From NCBI GenBank assembly GCA_016743945.1, contig JADGFI010000001.1:62001-126000 (forward strand): a stretch of DNA of 64,000 nucleotides. Direction: 5' to 3'. The position numbers and the translations under genes were made by a program. Positions 27,830 to 37,493 of this stretch are shown one piece after another. The DNA comes from Desulfobacteraceae bacterium (GTDB taxonomy: Bacteria > Desulfobacterota > Desulfobacteria > Desulfobacterales > Desulfobacteraceae). How positions within the stretch are numbered: position 1 is the stretch's first letter; every line of letters begins with the position of its first letter. Under the pieces are notes generated by a model, which worked only from the letters and a program-made list of their open reading frames with translations, had not been told where the DNA came from and did no database searches.

Positions 27830-29887
27830 ATGGGGAATATCGGATTTGGGAAAAAGTTGTATATATCTTCTCTGGGGATTATCCTGCTCACCATCCTGAT
27901 CATCGCAATTGTAAATTTTTACCAGACAAAAAAAAGTTTTTTGTCCAAGGGAAAGGCCGGTATCCAAAATGTGTCGGATGTTCTGTTAAAGACCATTGAG
28001 ATGCAGTACAATTTTCAAAAGAATAAACTGGATTCTGACCTTGGCATGCTCATGACCGAGAGTGAAAGCGCCGGCAATATAATGGTGGTCAAGGCCAGAA
28101 CCGCTGAGATGGATGTGTTTGACATCAATTCCAGTGAAAAAAGTTACTTAACCATTCCCAAAATAATTTTTGGTCTTGAGTTTGTCACCGGCGAATATGG
28201 TATTGTGGATAAGGTGGGCAAATTCAGCACCTCCCAGATAGCAATTTATCAAGCGTTTGAAGAAAAATTGATCAAGGTTTCCACCAGTTTGAAGAACCAG
28301 GACCAGACACGGCCGGTGGGGGAGTATTTTACCGCCTCAACCGATGAATATAAATCCATGATGGCCGGTACCCCCTATGTGTTTTTGCGCGGGACCGGCA
28401 GGGATAAAACCCTGCAGATATTGAGTCCGTTCATTGATCAGATTGAAAATGTCCTTGTCGGTGCCTACAGTATTCGCAGCTCAATACTGACAAAAGATCT
28501 GGAAGGGCTGGTGAAAAAAATCAATGTCAGCGGCCGCGGGTATTCCTTTGTGAACGATGCATCCGGCCAAATCCTGATTCATCCAGAAGACGCCTATTCC
28601 AAGTTGAATATCAGTGCGTTTAAAGGCGGAGAGGAGATCATGACCGTCAAAAACGGGTTTATCTCCTATGAACACGGCGATCTATTATACTATGGATATG
28701 TGAATTATTTTAAGCCCTGGGATCTGTATTTTACCGTTGCTGTGTCCGAGGCTGAACTCATGGCCGGTATCAATCAACAGATTCTGATCAGTGTCGGTGT
28801 AAGCGGAATTATCGCCCTGATCCTCGGTGCCCTGATCATCGGGCTGATGAACCGGCAGCTGATGAACAATATGAACGGAATGGCAACCCTGGCCAAGGAA
28901 GTGGCAAAGGGCAATTTCAAACATACCTTTACCTATACGGCCAAAGACGCCATTCATGATACGGTTGATTCCATGAATGAAATGACCGGGGAGCTGGCCC
29001 AGATGATCCGGAACTTGAATTCAGGAGTCGATACCCTGAGCACGGCCTCGGGAGAATTGAACCAGATTTCGGATCAGATGAGCAAAGGGGCCGAGACAAG
29101 CGTTAACAAGGTCAACACAGTGGCATCGGCAGCTGAAGAAATGAGTGTCAACATGGATTCCGTGGCAGCAGCCATGGAACAGGCCAGTACCAATGTGGAA
29201 ACCGTTGCCAGCGGCACCAGCCAGATGAAAGACAGCATTGAACGAGTGGCCAAAAATTCCAATCATACCCGGGAGATTACCAATAAGGCAGTTGAGAAGG
29301 CCCGGCAGACCTCTGAACGGGTAAAGGAGCTGGGAAAAGCCGCCGAAGAGATCAACAAGGTGACCGAGACCATCAATAATATTTCTTCCCAGACCAATCT
29401 TTTGGCATTGAATGCCACCATTGAGGCGGCCCGGGCCGGTGAGGCAGGCAAGGGGTTTGCCGTTGTTGCAACGGAGATTAAGGCCCTTGCCGGGCAGACT
29501 GCAGGGGCTACCCAGGATATTGCGAAAAATATCAAGGAGATCCAGGATCAGATCAATGGGGCGGTGACAGAGATTCAAGATATTTCCACCATCATCCATG
29601 AGATTAATAACTTTGTGAATGAGGCCGCCTCTGCCATTGAAGTTCAGTCCACCACCACCAATGAGATTGCAGAGAACATCGGACAGGTATCCCAGGGAAT
29701 TCAGGAGGTCAATGGGAATGTGTCACAGAGTTCCGCTGTCTCCAGCCAGGTGGCAACTGAAATCGCTGATGTTTTGAGCGCCTCTCAGCAGATCAGTGAA
29801 TTTTCATCGGATGTGAAGGAAAAGGCAGCAACCCTGAATGCGGTCATGATTCAACTAAAGACCATGACAAAGAAATTTCAAATATAA
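27830..29887 (+). CDS. Methyl-accepting chemotaxis protein
   Basis: 685 residues. Membrane helix at 12-32, a periplasmic Cache-type sensor (about 35-310), a second helix (about 320-342, [19 protein letters not shown]), a HAMP domain (about 343-400) and the cytoplasmic signalling hairpin with the conserved tip [20 protein letters not shown] near 520. It senses a small molecule and drives CheA; the ligand is unknown. It has its own promoter and a hairpin downstream, so it is probably monocistronic. Confidence 0.95.
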   Translation: MGNIGFGKKLYISSLGIILLTILIIAIVNFYQTKKSFLSKGKAGIQNVSDVLLKTIEMQYNFQKNKLDSDLGMLMTESESAGNIMVVKARTAEMDVFDINSSEKSYLTIPKIIFGLEFVTGEYGIVDKVGKFSTSQIAIYQAFEEKLIKVSTSLKNQDQTRPVGEYFTASTDEYKSMMAGTPYVFLRGTGRDKTLQILSPFIDQIENVLVGAYSIRSSILTKDLEGLVKKINVSGRGYSFVNDASGQILIHPEDAYSKLNISAFKGGEEIMTVKNGFISYEHGDLLYYGYVNYFKPWDLYFTVAVSEAELMAGINQQILISVGVSGIIALILGALIIGLMNRQLMNNMNGMATLAKEVAKGNFKHTFTYTAKDAIHDTVDSMNEMTGELAQMIRNLNSGVDTLSTASGELNQISDQMSKGAETSVNKVNTVASAAEEMSVNMDSVAAAMEQASTNVETVASGTSQMKDSIERVAKNSNHTREITNKAVEKARQTSERVKELGKAAEEINKVTETINNISSQTNLLALNATIEAARAGEAGKGFAVVATEIKALAGQTAGATQDIAKNIKEIQDQINGAVTEIQDISTIIHEINNFVNEAASAIEVQSTTTNEIAENIGQVSQGIQEVNGNVSQSSAVSSQVATEIADVLSASQQISEFSSDVKEKAATLNAVMIQLKTMTKKFQI

Positions 29888-29897
29888 TGGGAAAATA

Positions 29898-29933
29898 CCT
29901 TCCGGGCCTGCCAGATTATAGGCACCCGGAAGG
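29898..29933 (+). terminator. Strong hairpin after the chemotaxis receptor gene
   Basis: CCTTCCGGG (29898-29906) pairs with CCCGGAAGG (29925-29933), extended inside by TGCC/GGCA. It starts 11 bp after the stop codon. No T run follows, so termination may be inefficient. The remaining stretch to 30202 is AT-rich with no gene seen. Confidence 0.55.
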
Positions 29934-30202
29934 CGGGAATAAATCATTCGGATTTCTCGTTATAAATTAGGCGAACCATATTGTTTTCCTAGGAATTTCC
30001 CATTTGCAATGTATCCCAATCTTAAATATTTGTTTGATAGGTGAAAACCCTTGAATAAAAATCAATTATCAATACCGTAATAGGTGTACCATACTTGCTA
30101 ATTTTGAATAACTCCTTATCATAATTAGATCAGGCATAATTTCTGGTTCCATTTTCAAGCCATATAAAACCCTTCACAGATGAAAAAGGGAGATTCCATA
30201 AT

Positions 30203-31246
30203 ATGACAACAACAATCCAAGTAAACGACACCATCCTTAAAGAACTGGAAGAGACTGCCAGGGCCATGGTTGCCCCGGGCAAAGGTATTCTGGCTGCAGA
30301 TGAAAGCAATCCAACAATAAAGAAACGATTTGATACGATCAATGTTGAATCCACAGAAGAGAACCGGCGATTCTACCGGGAAATGCTATTCACCACCCAT
30401 GGACTGGAAGACCATATCAGCGGGGTAATCCTGTTTGATGAAACCCTGAGGCAATCTGCTGTAAACGGCACACCTTTTTCAAAAATTTTATCAGACAAAG
30501 GTATTATCCCGGGCATAAAAGTGGACAAAGGGCTGACCACGATTCCCAATACGTTGGGTGAAAAAGTAACACAAGGCCTGGACGGCCTGTCAGAACGTCT
30601 TGAAGAATACAGGGAGCTTGGTGCCAGATTTGCCAAGTGGCGGGCAGTCATCCAGATTGGAAATCATCAGCCATCCCAACTGAGCCTTGCGTTGAATGCA
30701 CATTCCCTGGCAAGGTATGCAGCCATTTGTCAAAGCAAAGGGCTTGTTCCTATCATTGAACCTGAAATTCTCATTAACGGCAATCATACCCTTGACCGTT
30801 GTGAACGTGTTGCCCAATGGACACTTGACAGGGTTTTTGAAGAACTGACCCTCCAGCGGGTCTTCCTGGAAGGCATGATTTTAAAACCCAGCATGGTGAC
30901 ACCCGGGGATATTTGTCCAGAACAAGTCGCTCCAAAGATTGTGGCCCAATCCTCCATCAAGATATTCAAACGCAGCGTTCCTGCCGCAGTACCGGGAATT
31001 GCATTCCTGTCCGGCGGGCAGAGTTCAACGCTTGCCACCATCCATTTAAATGCCATGAACAAAAATAAACATCTTCCATGGGAATTAAGTTTTTCATACG
31101 GCAGGGCGCTGCAGGAAGACTGCCTTGCTGCATGGAAAGGGGAAAAAGCAAATAAAGGTCTGGCACAAAAGGTTCTTTTCCATCGGGCCAAATGCAATGG
31201 TGCTGCCCGCTTTGGAAAATATTTTTCTGAAATAGAAAACCAATAA
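30203..31246 (+). CDS. Class I fructose-bisphosphate aldolase
   Basis: 347 residues, the glycolytic animal/plant-type class I aldolase. The Schiff-base lysine lies in [10 protein letters not shown] (Lys228), with ILAADES near 29 and FAKWRAVI near 143 completing the active site. It cleaves fructose-1,6-bisphosphate to DHAP and glyceraldehyde-3-phosphate without metal. Start: AAAAAGGGAG 12 bp upstream. The sugar dehydrogenase gene begins 14 bp later, so they may share a transcript. Confidence 0.93.
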   Translation: MTTTIQVNDTILKELEETARAMVAPGKGILAADESNPTIKKRFDTINVESTEENRRFYREMLFTTHGLEDHISGVILFDETLRQSAVNGTPFSKILSDKGIIPGIKVDKGLTTIPNTLGEKVTQGLDGLSERLEEYRELGARFAKWRAVIQIGNHQPSQLSLALNAHSLARYAAICQSKGLVPIIEPEILINGNHTLDRCERVAQWTLDRVFEELTLQRVFLEGMILKPSMVTPGDICPEQVAPKIVAQSSIKIFKRSVPAAVPGIAFLSGGQSSTLATIHLNAMNKNKHLPWELSFSYGRALQEDCLAAWKGEKANKGLAQKVLFHRAKCNGAARFGKYFSEIENQ

Positions 31247-31260
31247 CCTTAGGAATGGCA

Positions 31261-32412
31261 ATGGTGGATAAAATTATGCACCCATTAGGTTTTATAGCTT
31301 ACCTCCTAACATTGTTCCTGCTTACCAACAGCACCTATGCCCAGCCTGTTGATAAGATTATTAAGGGTAATGCAGGTTCAGCTCTTTTGGCCGAAAGCTT
31401 TGGTTCATTCAATGAACCATGGGCCATGACCTTTCTACCGGGTGGAGACCTCCTGGTAACTGAAAAAAACGGAAATTTATTCATGGTTCGCCTGGATGAC
31501 CATTCCAAGGTGTCTGTCAAAGGGGTACCCAATGTCGCCTACGGCGGTCAGGGTGGTTTGGGTGATATCATTCTCCATCCCCAATACAAGGATACCCATT
31601 GGATATACCTGTCCTACGCTGAACAGGATGGGTCAGGAAAAAGGGGGGCCGTTGTTGCCCGGGCTGGATTCCGCCCTTGGTCTGCCAAACCAACGCTGGA
31701 AAACCTTGAGGTCATCTGGCGGCAAAAACCAAAGGTCTCAGGCATGGGGCATTACTCTTATCGGCTGGCATTCAGCCCGGATGGAAAATTATTCATCACT
31801 TCCGGTGAACGGCAAAAGCAGACGCCAGCCCAAAGCTGGACCCAAAATCTGGGCAAAGTCATCCGGATAAACGAGGACGGAGCAATCCCCCCTGACAATC
31901 CGTTTCAGGATAAGGGAGAACTTGCAAAAACCTTCTGGTCTCTGGGGCATCGCAATCTACTTGGTATTGCTTTTGACAGACAAGGATATTTGTGGACACA
32001 CGAAATGGGCCCCAGGCATGGTGATGAATTCAACCTGACCATTGGTGGCGATAATTATGGTTGGCCAATTGTATCCTGGGGCGACCAATACTCCGGCATT
32101 CCCATTCCCGACCATGACACACGCCCGGAATTCAATGCACCAGAGGTATACTGGGTGCCCACCGTTGCACCCTCAGGGCTGATTATATACAATGGTTCCA
32201 TGTTTCCAAAGTGGCAGAATAATGCCTTTATCGGAGGGCTCAGATCAAAATCTTTGGTACGGATCAAGATTATAGGGAGACAGGCCCATGAGGTCGAGCG
32301 GTTTGATATGGGTAAGCGGATACGAGAGGTTGAGCAAGGACCCAAAGGTGGCATATGGGTTCTGGAAGATAAAAAGAACGGGCGCTTGGTTCGGCTCACT
32401 CCTTACGAGTAA
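31261..32412 (+). CDS. PQQ-dependent sugar dehydrogenase (YliI/Asd-like), secreted
   Basis: About 383 residues. A signal peptide ([16 protein letters not shown]) is followed by a six-bladed beta propeller of the soluble glucose/aldose dehydrogenase family, with [20 protein letters not shown] at the first blade, the metal and cofactor region [18 protein letters not shown] and the late [10 protein letters not shown]. It oxidises aldoses in the periplasm if PQQ is supplied; no PQQ synthesis genes are in the window. The ATG at 31261 is better spaced from AGGA than the one at 31255. Confidence 0.85.
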   Translation: MVDKIMHPLGFIAYLLTLFLLTNSTYAQPVDKIIKGNAGSALLAESFGSFNEPWAMTFLPGGDLLVTEKNGNLFMVRLDDHSKVSVKGVPNVAYGGQGGLGDIILHPQYKDTHWIYLSYAEQDGSGKRGAVVARAGFRPWSAKPTLENLEVIWRQKPKVSGMGHYSYRLAFSPDGKLFITSGERQKQTPAQSWTQNLGKVIRINEDGAIPPDNPFQDKGELAKTFWSLGHRNLLGIAFDRQGYLWTHEMGPRHGDEFNLTIGGDNYGWPIVSWGDQYSGIPIPDHDTRPEFNAPEVYWVPTVAPSGLIIYNGSMFPKWQNNAFIGGLRSKSLVRIKIIGRQAHEVERFDMGKRIREVEQGPKGGIWVLEDKKNGRLVRLTPYE

Positions 32413-32609
32413 GCAACGGGGCGGGAGATATAATAATCAAACCTTGACATAAAACTGGTTCACCTCTTAAAGTGTTATTATGCAACAACGCGTCAGTTCT
32501 TATTTCTAAACCATGAACCAAGAGCTCCCACTGTTTCCTTACTCTTGCAATATTCAGTGCCTTGATTGAACAAGGTTAAACCCTTTAGTAAAGAAAAGGA
32601 GAAATTGTC

Positions 32610-32799
32610 ATGGAACATTTTTACCTGTTAAACGAATTCACCACATTGAAGTTACCGTGGATAATGCATTACTGTTTTATTTTTTTATAGAAAAGCACTG
32701 GGATTCAGTCAGATAGGATATTTTGGGCCTGTAGGATATCCGGACCGGGCCTCATATACGGTTCAGCAGGTTAGATATATCAGCTTACCGGGATTGTGA
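32610..32799 (+). pseudogene. Remnant of an HPPD-like (4-hydroxyphenylpyruvate dioxygenase) N-terminal VOC domain
   Basis: A good ribosome-binding site (AAAGGAG, 32595-32601) and ATG lead into a short frame. Joining three frames gives MEHF, LPVKRIHHIEVTVDNA and YRKALGFSQIGYFGP followed by GYPDRASYTVQQ, the start of an HPPD N-terminal domain. One base is missing near 32618-32622 and another in the T run at 32681-32686; the frame ends at a stop at 32797-32799 and the remaining 250 or more residues are gone. The intact VOC gene downstream is a different, shorter protein. Confidence 0.7.
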
Positions 32800-32865
32800 A
32801 AGTAATGAACCGTATCTCAACGACAAAATACCCAAAGGGAAAAGAATCTTGAAAGGAGATATTAT

Positions 32866-33411
32866 ATGAAATTTAGAGGCATCAACCACCTTGCAATGGT
32901 GACAGGGGATATGGATAAGACCATCCGTTTCTGGCGTGATCTTATCGGTATGCGGTTAATAAACGGCTTTGGACAAAAGGGTTTTCGACATTATTTTTTT
33001 GAAATTGATGACAAGAACACCCTGGCTTTTTTTGAGTGGGACGGGGCTGCGTGTGTGGAAAGAAAGGACCATGGGGTACCGTTTAAAGGACCGATTGTTT
33101 TTGACCATATCGCCTTTGGCGTGGATTCAAGTGAAGAGGCATGGCAGCTGAAGGATAAACTTGAAGCCGCCGGGTTTGGGTGTTCAGATGTGATTGACCA
33201 TGTGTTCATTCATTCCATTTATTCTTTTGACCCCAATGGCATTCCCATTGAATTTTGTTACGAGATTGCAGGTCATGATATTCGTAAAAAACCTGTTTTG
33301 AATGATGATTCCCCGCCTTTCGCAGCCACGGAAGGGTCGGAGCCCCAGCCAGGAAAATGGCCAGAGGTCACCCGTCCAACACCAAAGGAGGAGAGGTTTA
33401 TCGCAAAGTGA
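32866..33411 (+). CDS. VOC-family (glyoxalase/dioxygenase fold) protein
   Basis: 181 residues. Two paired beta-alpha-beta-beta-beta units: INHLAMVTGDMDKTIRFWRDLIGMRL at the start and FDHIAFGVDSSEEAWQLKDKL near 85. Metal ligands are likely His8, His86 and Glu near 128 (IPIEFCYE). Members include glyoxalase I, dioxygenases and resistance proteins; the reaction here is unknown. The C-terminal 35 residues are a proline-rich tail (PQPGKWPEVTRPTPKEE). AAAGGAG lies upstream of the ATG. Confidence 0.85.
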   Translation: MKFRGINHLAMVTGDMDKTIRFWRDLIGMRLINGFGQKGFRHYFFEIDDKNTLAFFEWDGAACVERKDHGVPFKGPIVFDHIAFGVDSSEEAWQLKDKLEAAGFGCSDVIDHVFIHSIYSFDPNGIPIEFCYEIAGHDIRKKPVLNDDSPPFAATEGSEPQPGKWPEVTRPTPKEERFIAK

Positions 33412-33423
33412 AAGGAGGTATTT

Positions 33424-33600
33424 ATGCCGGATTCAGCCAAAGAGGAAATTTTGTTTTTGCTTGCCAGAGAGAGGGAGTTTAAAGACCCTCCGGGAATTAT
33501 GGACGTGGGTGACATCGTTTCCATTATTCCTTTAGCCCCAAGCGATACCATGGAGGTCCTAAGGGAACTATTTATGAAGAGTACTGTAAAAAAAATATAA
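33424..33600 (+). CDS. Small protein of 58 residues, unknown
   Basis: Starts at an ATG with a strong AAAGGAGG (33411-33418) that overlaps the end of the VOC gene. It opens PDSAKEEILFLLARERE and contains DPPGIMDVGDIVSIIPLAP. I do not recognise a family. The ribosome-binding site and spacing of 12 bp from the VOC stop favour a real gene cotranscribed with it. It could alternatively be the start of a decayed longer gene. Confidence 0.5.
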   Translation: MPDSAKEEILFLLAREREFKDPPGIMDVGDIVSIIPLAPSDTMEVLRELFMKSTVKKI

Positions 33601-33715
33601 CCCAGCTTCGCAACGGGCTGATGCTGGGAGTTGCGCTTACCAGTTCCCTCCTTGCGGCCGGACCTTTGCAGCACTTTTTTTTAATAGCAACAAGAACAAT
33701 GAGGAGAGTTAAATT

Positions 33716-34321
33716 ATGCAAGTCAATGAAGCGATACGCGCACGGCGCGCAATCAAGTGGTATGACCCTGAACATCAAATGCCCGAGGAAACCTTTCTTA
33801 AGCTGATTGAGCATGCCATTCTTGCACCAACAGCTTTTAATATTCAAAATTGGCGCTTCGTGCGTGTCACTGAACAGGAGCAGCGCAAGGCGATCCGTGC
33901 TGTAGCCTGGGATCAGGCACAGGTAACCGACGCATCCGAGTTGCTGGTGTTGTGCTTCGACAACAAGTCCTGGCAACGTGACCCGAAACGATACTGGCGA
34001 AACGCACCACAGGAAGTGCAGGATTTCCTGGTACCGGCGATTGATGTCTATTACCGTGACAAACCACAGGTTGAGCGTGACGAGGGCATGCGCTCTTGTG
34101 GGATAGTCGGGCAGACAATCATGTTAATGGCCCTGGAACTGGGCTATCAAAGTTGCCCGATGGATGGCTTCGATTACGACGCGGTCGCTAAAATCATCAA
34201 CCTGCCCGAAGATCATAGCATTGCTTTCATGATTGCAATTGGCAAGGGCACCAAGGACTCATGGCCAAAACCCGGTCAGCTGTCGCTGGATGAAGTTATG
34301 GTAAGCAATCGTTTCGATTAA
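33716..34321 (+). CDS. Nitroreductase-family FMN flavoprotein
   Basis: 201 residues, typical length. The FMN-binding start (VNEAIRARRAIKWYDPE) and the APTAFNIQNWRFVRV motif are present, as is the GYQSCPMDGFD segment near 150. Members reduce nitro groups, quinones or dehalogenate aromatics using NAD(P)H. Codon use is richer in G and C than in its neighbours (CGTGAC, CTGGTACCGGCG), suggesting recent acquisition. It has GAGGAGAG upstream and lies just before a decayed recombinase/IS91 remnant. Confidence 0.9.
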   Translation: MQVNEAIRARRAIKWYDPEHQMPEETFLKLIEHAILAPTAFNIQNWRFVRVTEQEQRKAIRAVAWDQAQVTDASELLVLCFDNKSWQRDPKRYWRNAPQEVQDFLVPAIDVYYRDKPQVERDEGMRSCGIVGQTIMLMALELGYQSCPMDGFDYDAVAKIINLPEDHSIAFMIAIGKGTKDSWPKPGQLSLDEVMVSNRFD

Positions 34322-34344
34322 AAAGTATATCATCGGGGCCGGTA

Positions 34345-34789
34345 TGCAGGTAAACTTCAAGAGAAAGCAAAGAACATGATTGACGGCTATTCGAGGGCTG
34401 TTCGCCGGCGTGATTATTAAGATTATTGTCCCGATAAATTAAAACTGGATTGATATTGTAACGCCGCCGTAAGTCAAGACGATTCCTGATATTTTTACTC
34501 CCTCTGAGATGGAAAAGCTCATAAAGATCGGCTGTTACCACTACCGGATCTTGCGTTGAAGGGATTGCGTGAACTCTGGAGAGAACACCGTCATCCCCAA
34601 CTATGGTTTCCCCGTGCCACAGGATCTTTAAAAACAGCTCAAAAAGTTACAACTCATATGGATAACTATGGTGATACTGCATTGCCGGGATATTTAAAAG
34701 TAATGGATGCTATCAGCGATTGTCGTACTCCCGCCGTCGATGAACTTTATGTGGGTTGTTCCGAATGTAATCATGAATTTTTCTCCTAG
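34345..34789 (+). pseudogene. Decayed tyrosine recombinase fused to an IS91-type transposase N-terminal fragment
   Basis: Pieces in several frames match one integrase: IDGYSRAVRR (about 34360), NWIDIVTPP and VKTIPDIFTPSEMEKLIK (about 34440-34525), then DGKAHKDRLLPLPDLALKG and LRELWREHRHPQLWFP (34508-34620). It then runs in frame into YGDTALPGYLKVMDAISDC and VGCSECNHEFF, the zinc-binding start of an IS91-type transposase, and stops at 34789. Such recombinases are commonly paired with IS91-like elements. Stops and internal deletions show it is dead. Confidence 0.75.
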
Positions 34790-35361
34790 GTTGTCTTTAG
34801 TACAAGTCCAGCCATCATGGTAGCCACCACAAGCACCTTGGGCGGAAACAGTTCGTTTTCAGCCTCGTCCGTTGAGAAATCACCGACAATGGTGCAGTTC
34901 CCGATCGTTCTTTGACCCAGGGAGTCGAGGCAGGTTCCGGCAATGCCCGAAGCAGAAACAACCTGCTTTCCTGTCCGGGCAAAGGCCTCGACCAGCATCT
35001 TTTTGCTCTCCTTTCGATCAAACCCCTCAACGATGATGGTGCAGTCGGAAAACAGTGCGCAGACGTTGTTTCTGTCGATTTTTTGGTTCACGGTTTCGAT
35101 TTTTGAATGGGGTCTTATCTGCTGGAGATTTTTCTTAAGCATCTCGGTCTTGAGCCCGCCTGCCTGGTCGGCAAAGTAAAATTGCCGGTTGAGGTTGGAC
35201 CGCTCCACCCTGTCGAAATCGACAAGCTTGAGCCGTTTTTCCCCGGATCTTACCAGAAGCTCCGCCACCCTTGAGCCTATGCCGCCTAATCGTACAAGAT
35301 AATCATTATAATGTTTTTCAAACACCAGAGATTGAGGTTCCATGGAATCTCCCATTAACAT
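34786..35361 (-). CDS. ThiF-like (E1-type) adenylyltransferase, N terminus abnormal
   Basis: 191 residues. The body resembles family-2 ThiF: LVDFDRVERSNLNRQFYFADQ near 46, a DRKE segment and VVSASGIAG near 137. These proteins adenylate the C terminus of a sulfur carrier such as ThiS. The nucleotide loop, normally GxGGxGS, reads VRLGGIGS, and the strand before it is replaced by unrelated residues, so catalysis is doubtful. The C terminus ends against the IS91 remnant (4-bp overlap). No thiS, thiG or thiH is nearby. ATG 35343 (GGGAG upstream) is an alternative start. Confidence 0.6.
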   Translation of the reverse strand: MLMGDSMEPQSLVFEKHYNDYLVRLGGIGSRVAELLVRSGEKRLKLVDFDRVERSNLNRQFYFADQAGGLKTEMLKKNLQQIRPHSKIETVNQKIDRNNVCALFSDCTIIVEGFDRKESKKMLVEAFARTGKQVVSASGIAGTCLDSLGQRTIGNCTIVGDFSTDEAENELFPPKVLVVATMMAGLVLKTT

Positions 35362-35400
35362 ATGAATTAACCCCGGGGGGTCTCGGTTTATCTTTTCGCA

Positions 35401-35601
35401 GTGTACATTATTAATTTGGCTGGATCAAGCCCAGCCTCATGGGAAGATGCCGCAGCAAACGCCATTATAATGGCATCACAGTCATTAAGGAATTTCCGAA
35501 TCACACAGGTCAAAAAGCGTGATATTATAATTAAAAACGGCGAGCCAACTCAATTTATAACCAATATGCGCATCTCATTCAAGTATCAAGATTTAACATA
35601 A
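35401..35601 (+). CDS. Dodecin-family flavin-binding protein
   Basis: 66 residues matching dodecin: NLAGSSPASWEDAAANAI, ASQSLRNFRI and FKYQ at the end. Dodecins form 12-mers that store flavin or CoA. The start is a GTG with no ribosome-binding site, and the usual first three or four residues are missing; no ATG exists upstream before an in-frame stop at 35408-... on the left (TAA at 35368). The 5' end may therefore have been lost in the rearrangement that damaged the neighbouring ThiF gene. Confidence 0.7.
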   Translation: MYIINLAGSSPASWEDAAANAIIMASQSLRNFRITQVKKRDIIIKNGEPTQFITNMRISFKYQDLT

Positions 35602-36009
35602 TCGACACAAAAATATTTTTTATGGCCTGGTATTTTGCCCTTATCCGGTCTCACCCCAAGTTTGCTGGCAAAGAAAGATGGACTCTTTTTGGCCGGTATA
35701 TTATGATTACCATAATGGAGAATTTGACAAAGACGAGAACTCAATTGAGCCGATGGAAACTTAGGAAAACTAAATTTTCCTGCCAGTTCCAGGGCCGCCG
35801 GTGGCTGGTATTTTTTTTTGCCGGAACCCTGTTCATGCTATCGCAATTTTACCGGTCATCCGTGGCAGTGATTGCCCCGAATCTAATCCAGGATTTGAAT
35901 CTGGATGCCTGGGAACTGAGCACGGTATCAGCCTCTTTTTTCTATGCCTTTGCCCTGATGCAGATACCGCCGGGTAGCCGGGGGCTGTTGCCAGCCCCAA
36001 GCCCCCTAA

Positions 36010-36043
36010 GAACCGGACGTGAGACTTTCACCTCATCCGGCTC
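36010..36043 (-). ncRNA. Group II intron domain V
   Basis: 34 nt on the minus strand: GAGCCGGATGAGGTGAAAGT, then CTCACGTCCGGTTC. It has the terminal GAAA loop, bulge and catalytic AGC-type triad region of the ribozyme core. It overlaps the stop codon of the reverse transcriptase. Confidence 0.9.
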
Positions 36044-37493
36044 AAGCATTGATAAGGCGTGTGGCCACACCCGACAGTTGTTTTCGTTTCCAACGAGCTT
36101 TGAGATAGTCCTCCCATACAGGATCATATGGATTGACCTTTGCTCTAATCTTTACATGCCTGATGAGCCGGGTAGGGCCTAATAAAATCAGGGGTTCAGC
36201 ATTACCTTTTTCCACGAATCGCCAGTCTCGACCTTTGATCCTTCGGTAATATTTGCCTTTAACCCATCCTTTGTACTTATTTGGATGCCTTCTCCTGGCC
36301 CATTTCCATGTCATTTGCCAAAATGCATGGTCAAGATCCCCGAATATTTTCCGACTGACCACATGTTTATGATAATTTGCCCAACCGCGTATGATGGTAT
36401 TCAGTTTGGCAATTACAACGTCGGTTCGCCTGGTTTTATTGGCATTCAGATAGTCTCTGACTTTTGCTTTAATACTTTTGATGCTGGATTTTGAAGGTTT
36501 TATCAGAAGTTTTCCTTTGTATTTCCTGACATTAAAGCCAAGAAAGTCAAAGCCATCATCGATATGTGTGATCATGGTTTTTTCTTCTGACAGTTCCAGG
36601 CCCCTGATTTTAAGGAACCCTTCAATCAAAGGTTTGACACATGTTTCAAGCAATTCCGGGGAACGGCCTGTTATAATGAAATCATCCGCGTACCTGACAA
36701 AATGAATCTTGTCAGTTTTTCTGAAGTTATCTGCAAGGAGGTTCTGAATACCGTCAAGTGCCATATTGGCAAGCGTCGGTGAAATTATCCCACCCTGGGG
36801 AGTTCCTTCATTGGTTGGATTAAATGTACGCTTCTCAAGGTAACCACACTTGAGCCATTGTGTTAACTTTCGTTTATTCATGGGGATGTTCTCATCCAGC
36901 CATCTATGGCCAATATGATCAAAACAACCTTTGATGTCTGCTTCCAAAATCCAGTCAGCACTACCTTTCCGTCTCAACGCATTATAAATAGCTCCCATTG
37001 CATCCTGAGCCGATCGCACTTTTCTGAATCCATAGGAATGATGATCAGCGGTGGATTCAGATACCGGATCAAGCCCTAGTAAATCAAGAGCCTGTTCTAC
37101 CCGATCATGCATGGCCGGTATGCCTAATGGTCGTTTCTTACCATTCTTCTTTGGGATGTAAATACGTTTTAGCGGTTTTGCCTTATATTCGGGAAGATTA
37201 AGATTCTTGAGCGTTTCCCATCGCTTACGGGGGGTATCAATTAATATATTATCCACACCCGGGGTTCGTTTTCCACTATTGGATATCACCCGCTTTATGG
37301 CGATAAGTTTTGCTGCAAGCGAGTTGGACAACAGCCGTTGAAGGCTGCGTGCCGTTTGTTTTAATCCATTCTTAACTGCCTTCACGATACGCGCTTGTAT
37401 ACGGGATACTATCTGTATGTGTTTGCCCCAATCAAGGAGATCCCACACATTCTTCAAGCCCATACGGCCGTCAACATCATAAAATGATATCAT
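36042..37493 (-). CDS. ltrA: Group II intron reverse transcriptase/maturase
   Basis: 483 residues. Reverse transcriptase blocks include TPGVDNI, KRPLGIPAMHDRVEQ, ADIKGCFDHI, GTPQGGIISP and the catalytic YADD (VRYADDFIITG). A maturase (GIIM-like) domain follows (IIRGWANYHKHV). The C terminus ends YLKARWKRKQLSG without an HNH endonuclease motif, so retrohoming would have to use nicked or single-stranded targets. The frame is intact. It copies the intron RNA and helps it splice. Confidence 0.93.
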   Translation of the reverse strand: MISFYDVDGRMGLKNVWDLLDWGKHIQIVSRIQARIVKAVKNGLKQTARSLQRLLSNSLAAKLIAIKRVISNSGKRTPGVDNILIDTPRKRWETLKNLNLPEYKAKPLKRIYIPKKNGKKRPLGIPAMHDRVEQALDLLGLDPVSESTADHHSYGFRKVRSAQDAMGAIYNALRRKGSADWILEADIKGCFDHIGHRWLDENIPMNKRKLTQWLKCGYLEKRTFNPTNEGTPQGGIISPTLANMALDGIQNLLADNFRKTDKIHFVRYADDFIITGRSPELLETCVKPLIEGFLKIRGLELSEEKTMITHIDDGFDFLGFNVRKYKGKLLIKPSKSSIKSIKAKVRDYLNANKTRRTDVVIAKLNTIIRGWANYHKHVVSRKIFGDLDHAFWQMTWKWARRRHPNKYKGWVKGKYYRRIKGRDWRFVEKGNAEPLILLGPTRLIRHVKIRAKVNPYDPVWEDYLKARWKRKQLSGVATRLINA

